NCBI GenBank assembly: GCA_029250565.1 | Contig: JAQXFA010000085.1 | Coordinates: 1-5,817, forward strand | Source of the DNA: Candidatus Thalassarchaeaceae archaeon | Lineage (GTDB): Archaea > Thermoplasmatota > Poseidoniia > Poseidoniales > Thalassarchaeaceae | Length of the DNA: 5,817 nucleotides | Direction of reading: 5' to 3' | Translations under genes and position numbers: made by a program | Notes under the pieces: model-generated | The model's input: the letters and a program-made list of their open reading frames with translations, nothing else | What the model was told of the DNA's origin: nothing | The model's database searches: none | Shown here: positions 4,158 to 5,817 of the stretch, piece by piece | How the letters are laid out: each line of letters begins with the position of its first letter | How positions within the stretch are numbered: the first letter of the stretch is position 1

Positions 4158-5438
4158 TTACACCAACTTTAGTGCACTTAGGATAGAATCCCATGGTGCA
4201 TCGGTACGAATAGCCGGCTTCCCATAAGCAGCAACTGCTGCACAATGACCCATTGCAACCAATGCTTCTGCCAACTTAGTTGGGGACGGAGGCGCGGGTA
4301 ATTGTAACCGACTTGCCAATGAATCCACCACCACAAGGTTTCCAGAATGAATTACTGTAGATTCTTCTGCCAAATGGCGTACAGAGCGAGCAATAGCTCG
4401 TCTACGCAGGCGTAACTCAGCCGCATCATCACATGTTTCTTCAGTAGGTCCGCACAACTCAAGAGCCCGTTCATCAGTCATCGAAGCCATCACATCAGCA
4501 TCTCCAATTTGTCCAATCCAAAGTGGTCCGGAAATTCTCTTGTCCGTTTTATCGACAATAGTGTCAAGTGGTACCAAAATGTGACCTTGTCCAGCGTTTT
4601 CACCGGCTTCTATATCGCTTGGATTAGCAATTCTCCAACCTAAATTATGCTCAACAATACTGGCTGAGTCAAGTGATTTTCTGACTCTGACACTTACCCT
4701 TAGATGGTGACTATCCCAAGTTGAAATCAGCGGCTCAATGACTTTGTCATGGCGAGCTGCGCACCTTGCAACCGAAGCGAGAAGAATTCTCAATCCGGTG
4801 TCATGTGCGATTTCATCTAATCGAGCACGCGCTCCATATCTCCGCATCAGCGGGGCTGGCGAAGAACCAGTTAATGCCGCAACATCGGTGGCTGTAACTT
4901 CCAATACCGCTCGCCTTGCAAGTGATTGCATCACTGAATCAAGAAATGGAATAGGCGAGCCAAATGGATCAATATCCACCCACTGCCATCCGCGTGAAAG
5001 CGCCACCTGTCTTGCGTCACCGCAAACAGGCTTGAATTCACCAATTTCAGTAACTGGATTCTGCTTGTGATTTGCTTTCAGCCAAGAAATTGCATTCTCA
5101 TCCATATCACACATCCAAAGTTGTAGTCTAGATACCATTTCAGATGGTAATTCATGACAAACTCGGTGACTGCGAATACCGCTTGCAGCCAATGAATCAA
5201 GCATCCTAACCGGTTTATCACCGCTAAGAATTCCTTCACTCATCTCGTGAGCCATCAATAGAACGGTCCTAGTGCGATTACCCGACATTGCGTGATTATG
5301 GAATATTTCTCGCTCACCTTTTACTCCAGGCCCTGCACGGTTTGCTTCACCTTCTGTAAGGTTCGTTGGTAGATGGAAATGGGTACGCCCCTCCAGCACC
5401 AATTCGCCCGGCCAGCCCTCGGGCCACTCTTCGTCCAT
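4158..5438 (-). CDS. trm1: tRNA (guanine(26)-N(2))-dimethyltransferase Trm1
   Basis: Trm1 uses S-adenosylmethionine to dimethylate N2 of G26 in tRNA. From the ATG at 5438 the product has 426 residues; archaeal members are usually near 380. Visible family motifs: EGRTHFHLP near the N-terminus (16-24), EIFHNHAMSGNR (44-55) in place of the usual FYNP...NRD, the SAM-binding LDSLAASGIRSHR (80-92), VDIDPFGSP (154-162), EVTATDVAAL (180-189), RYGARARLDEIAHD (200-213), GPLWIGQI (304-311) and AYGKPAIRTDAPW near the C-terminus (404-416). The region before GPLW has no cysteines, so the zinc ribbon I recall from other prokaryotic Trm1 proteins appears lost. The frame stays open to a GTG at 5510, three bases after the upstream stop, but homology begins after residue ~10 of the shorter form; neither start has a clear Shine-Dalgarno. 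It is probably transcribed with, or just after, the partial gene upstream. Confidence 0.92.
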   Translation of the reverse strand: MDEEWPEGWPGELVLEGRTHFHLPTNLTEGEANRAGPGVKGEREIFHNHAMSGNRTRTVLLMAHEMSEGILSGDKPVRMLDSLAASGIRSHRVCHELPSEMVSRLQLWMCDMDENAISWLKANHKQNPVTEIGEFKPVCGDARQVALSRGWQWVDIDPFGSPIPFLDSVMQSLARRAVLEVTATDVAALTGSSPAPLMRRYGARARLDEIAHDTGLRILLASVARCAARHDKVIEPLISTWDSHHLRVSVRVRKSLDSASIVEHNLGWRIANPSDIEAGENAGQGHILVPLDTIVDKTDKRISGPLWIGQIGDADVMASMTDERALELCGPTEETCDDAAELRLRRRAIARSVRHLAEESTVIHSGNLVVVDSLASRLQLPAPPSPTKLAEALVAMGHCAAVAAYGKPAIRTDAPWDSILSALKLV

Positions 5439-5513
5439 TACCCAGCCCTGAGAGCCGTTATTCAAGTGCGCTTCGGAGGTATTAGTAAATTTGAGGTGTT
5501 GATATTTCACAGT

Positions 5514-5817
5514 TCAAGGGAATAAATCTTGTATTAGTGCTCCTCTTTCATTTACAATTTTGTATTGGTGAACTGCATACTTAATTTGATCAAATTGATG
5601 GATTAATTTGTCGTCATTAAGAAGACCAAGAACAACTGAAGACAACCTGTCCCCTAATGGGAGTTCAGCATCGTCAAACATGCATATTGGTTGCCCCAAT
5701 CCAATTCTGTTCTGGGACATCGTTTGGATAAGATATGGGGCATTGTGAGCCCCTCTACCAGGGGTTATTCTCCATAGTATACCCAAACCACCTTTTACTA
5801 CTAATCCATAATCTATC
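5514..5817 (-). CDS. C-terminal part of an unrecognised protein (5' end outside window)
   Basis: The frame is open from the window edge to the TGA at 5516-5514, giving about the last 100 residues. The TTG at 5786 that could be taken as a start is most likely internal, since ten more codons (IDYGLVVKGG) continue to the edge without a stop. Visible features are a Gly-rich strand-like beginning, WRITPGRGAHNAPYLI, ICMFDDAELPLGDRLSSVVLGLL, and an amphipathic C-terminal helix region ending ALIQDLFP. There is no transmembrane segment or Cys cluster. I do not recognise the family. It reads in the same direction as trm1, 75 bp upstream of the trm1 ATG, so the two may be co-transcribed. Confidence 0.65.
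   Translation of the reverse strand, partial: IDYGLVVKGGLGILWRITPGRGAHNAPYLIQTMSQNRIGLGQPICMFDDAELPLGDRLSSVVLGLLNDDKLIHQFDQIKYAVHQYKIVNERGALIQDLFP

Noticed and set aside
4738..5070. Plus-strand open frame of 110 codons inside trm1.
   Set aside because: Shadow of trm1, whose motifs are unmistakable in the opposite strand.
5438..5516. The upstream partial gene and trm1 are in the same frame, separated by TGA-ACT-GTG, suggesting a read-through fusion.
   Set aside because: The codons between the TGA and the trm1 homology show no conserved features, there is no recoding signal that I can see, and a short open stretch is expected by chance.

Overview
The window looks like a compact piece of an archaeal chromosome, most plausibly a marine planktonic euryarchaeon of the Marine Group II / Poseidoniales type. 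The lineage is an inference. It rests on an archaeal/eukaryal-type tRNA methyltransferase Trm1, a PAC2-family protein of the archaeal kind, TATA-box promoters with at least one apparently leaderless gene, very acidic proteins with W-rich tails, and moderate GC content judged by eye. Two genes (nfuA-like and moaA) look bacterial in type, which fits the many bacterial genes known from such archaea.

Layout: (1) bases 1-390, + strand, the C-terminal end of an unrecognised protein with a poly-Asp, Lys/Pro-rich and finally Trp/acidic tail; (2) 432-1208, + strand, a PAC2-family protein with a strong Shine-Dalgarno; (3) 1216-1776, - strand, an NfuA-type Fe-S cluster carrier whose true start is a TTG behind an AGGAGGG ribosome site; (4) 1855-3015, - strand, a secreted or surface protein with a signal peptide, four Gly/aromatic repeats, a Pro-Thr linker and a C-terminal hydrophobic-RRR tail; (5) a divergent promoter region at about 3016-3152; (6) 3153-4157, + strand, moaA (GTP 3',8-cyclase); (7) 4158-5438, - strand, trm1; (8) 5514-5817, - strand, the C-terminal end of another unrecognised gene. 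Coding density is very high: the two convergent gene pairs end 7 bp and 0 bp apart, and no gene-free stretch exceeds about 140 bases. I see no rRNA, tRNA, CRISPR array or insertion sequence.

The genes are mainly housekeeping. NfuA delivers Fe-S clusters and MoaA, a two-cluster radical SAM enzyme of molybdenum cofactor synthesis, is a plausible client, but nothing shows co-regulation. Trm1 modifies G26 of tRNA, and PAC2 proteins are related to proteasome assembly chaperones. There is no clear new multi-gene system. The best candidates for something undescribed are the repeat-bearing surface protein with its possible sorting tail, and the 78-bp nfuA leader, which packs an inverted repeat, a TATA-like box and a GC-rich hairpin that buries the ribosome binding site.
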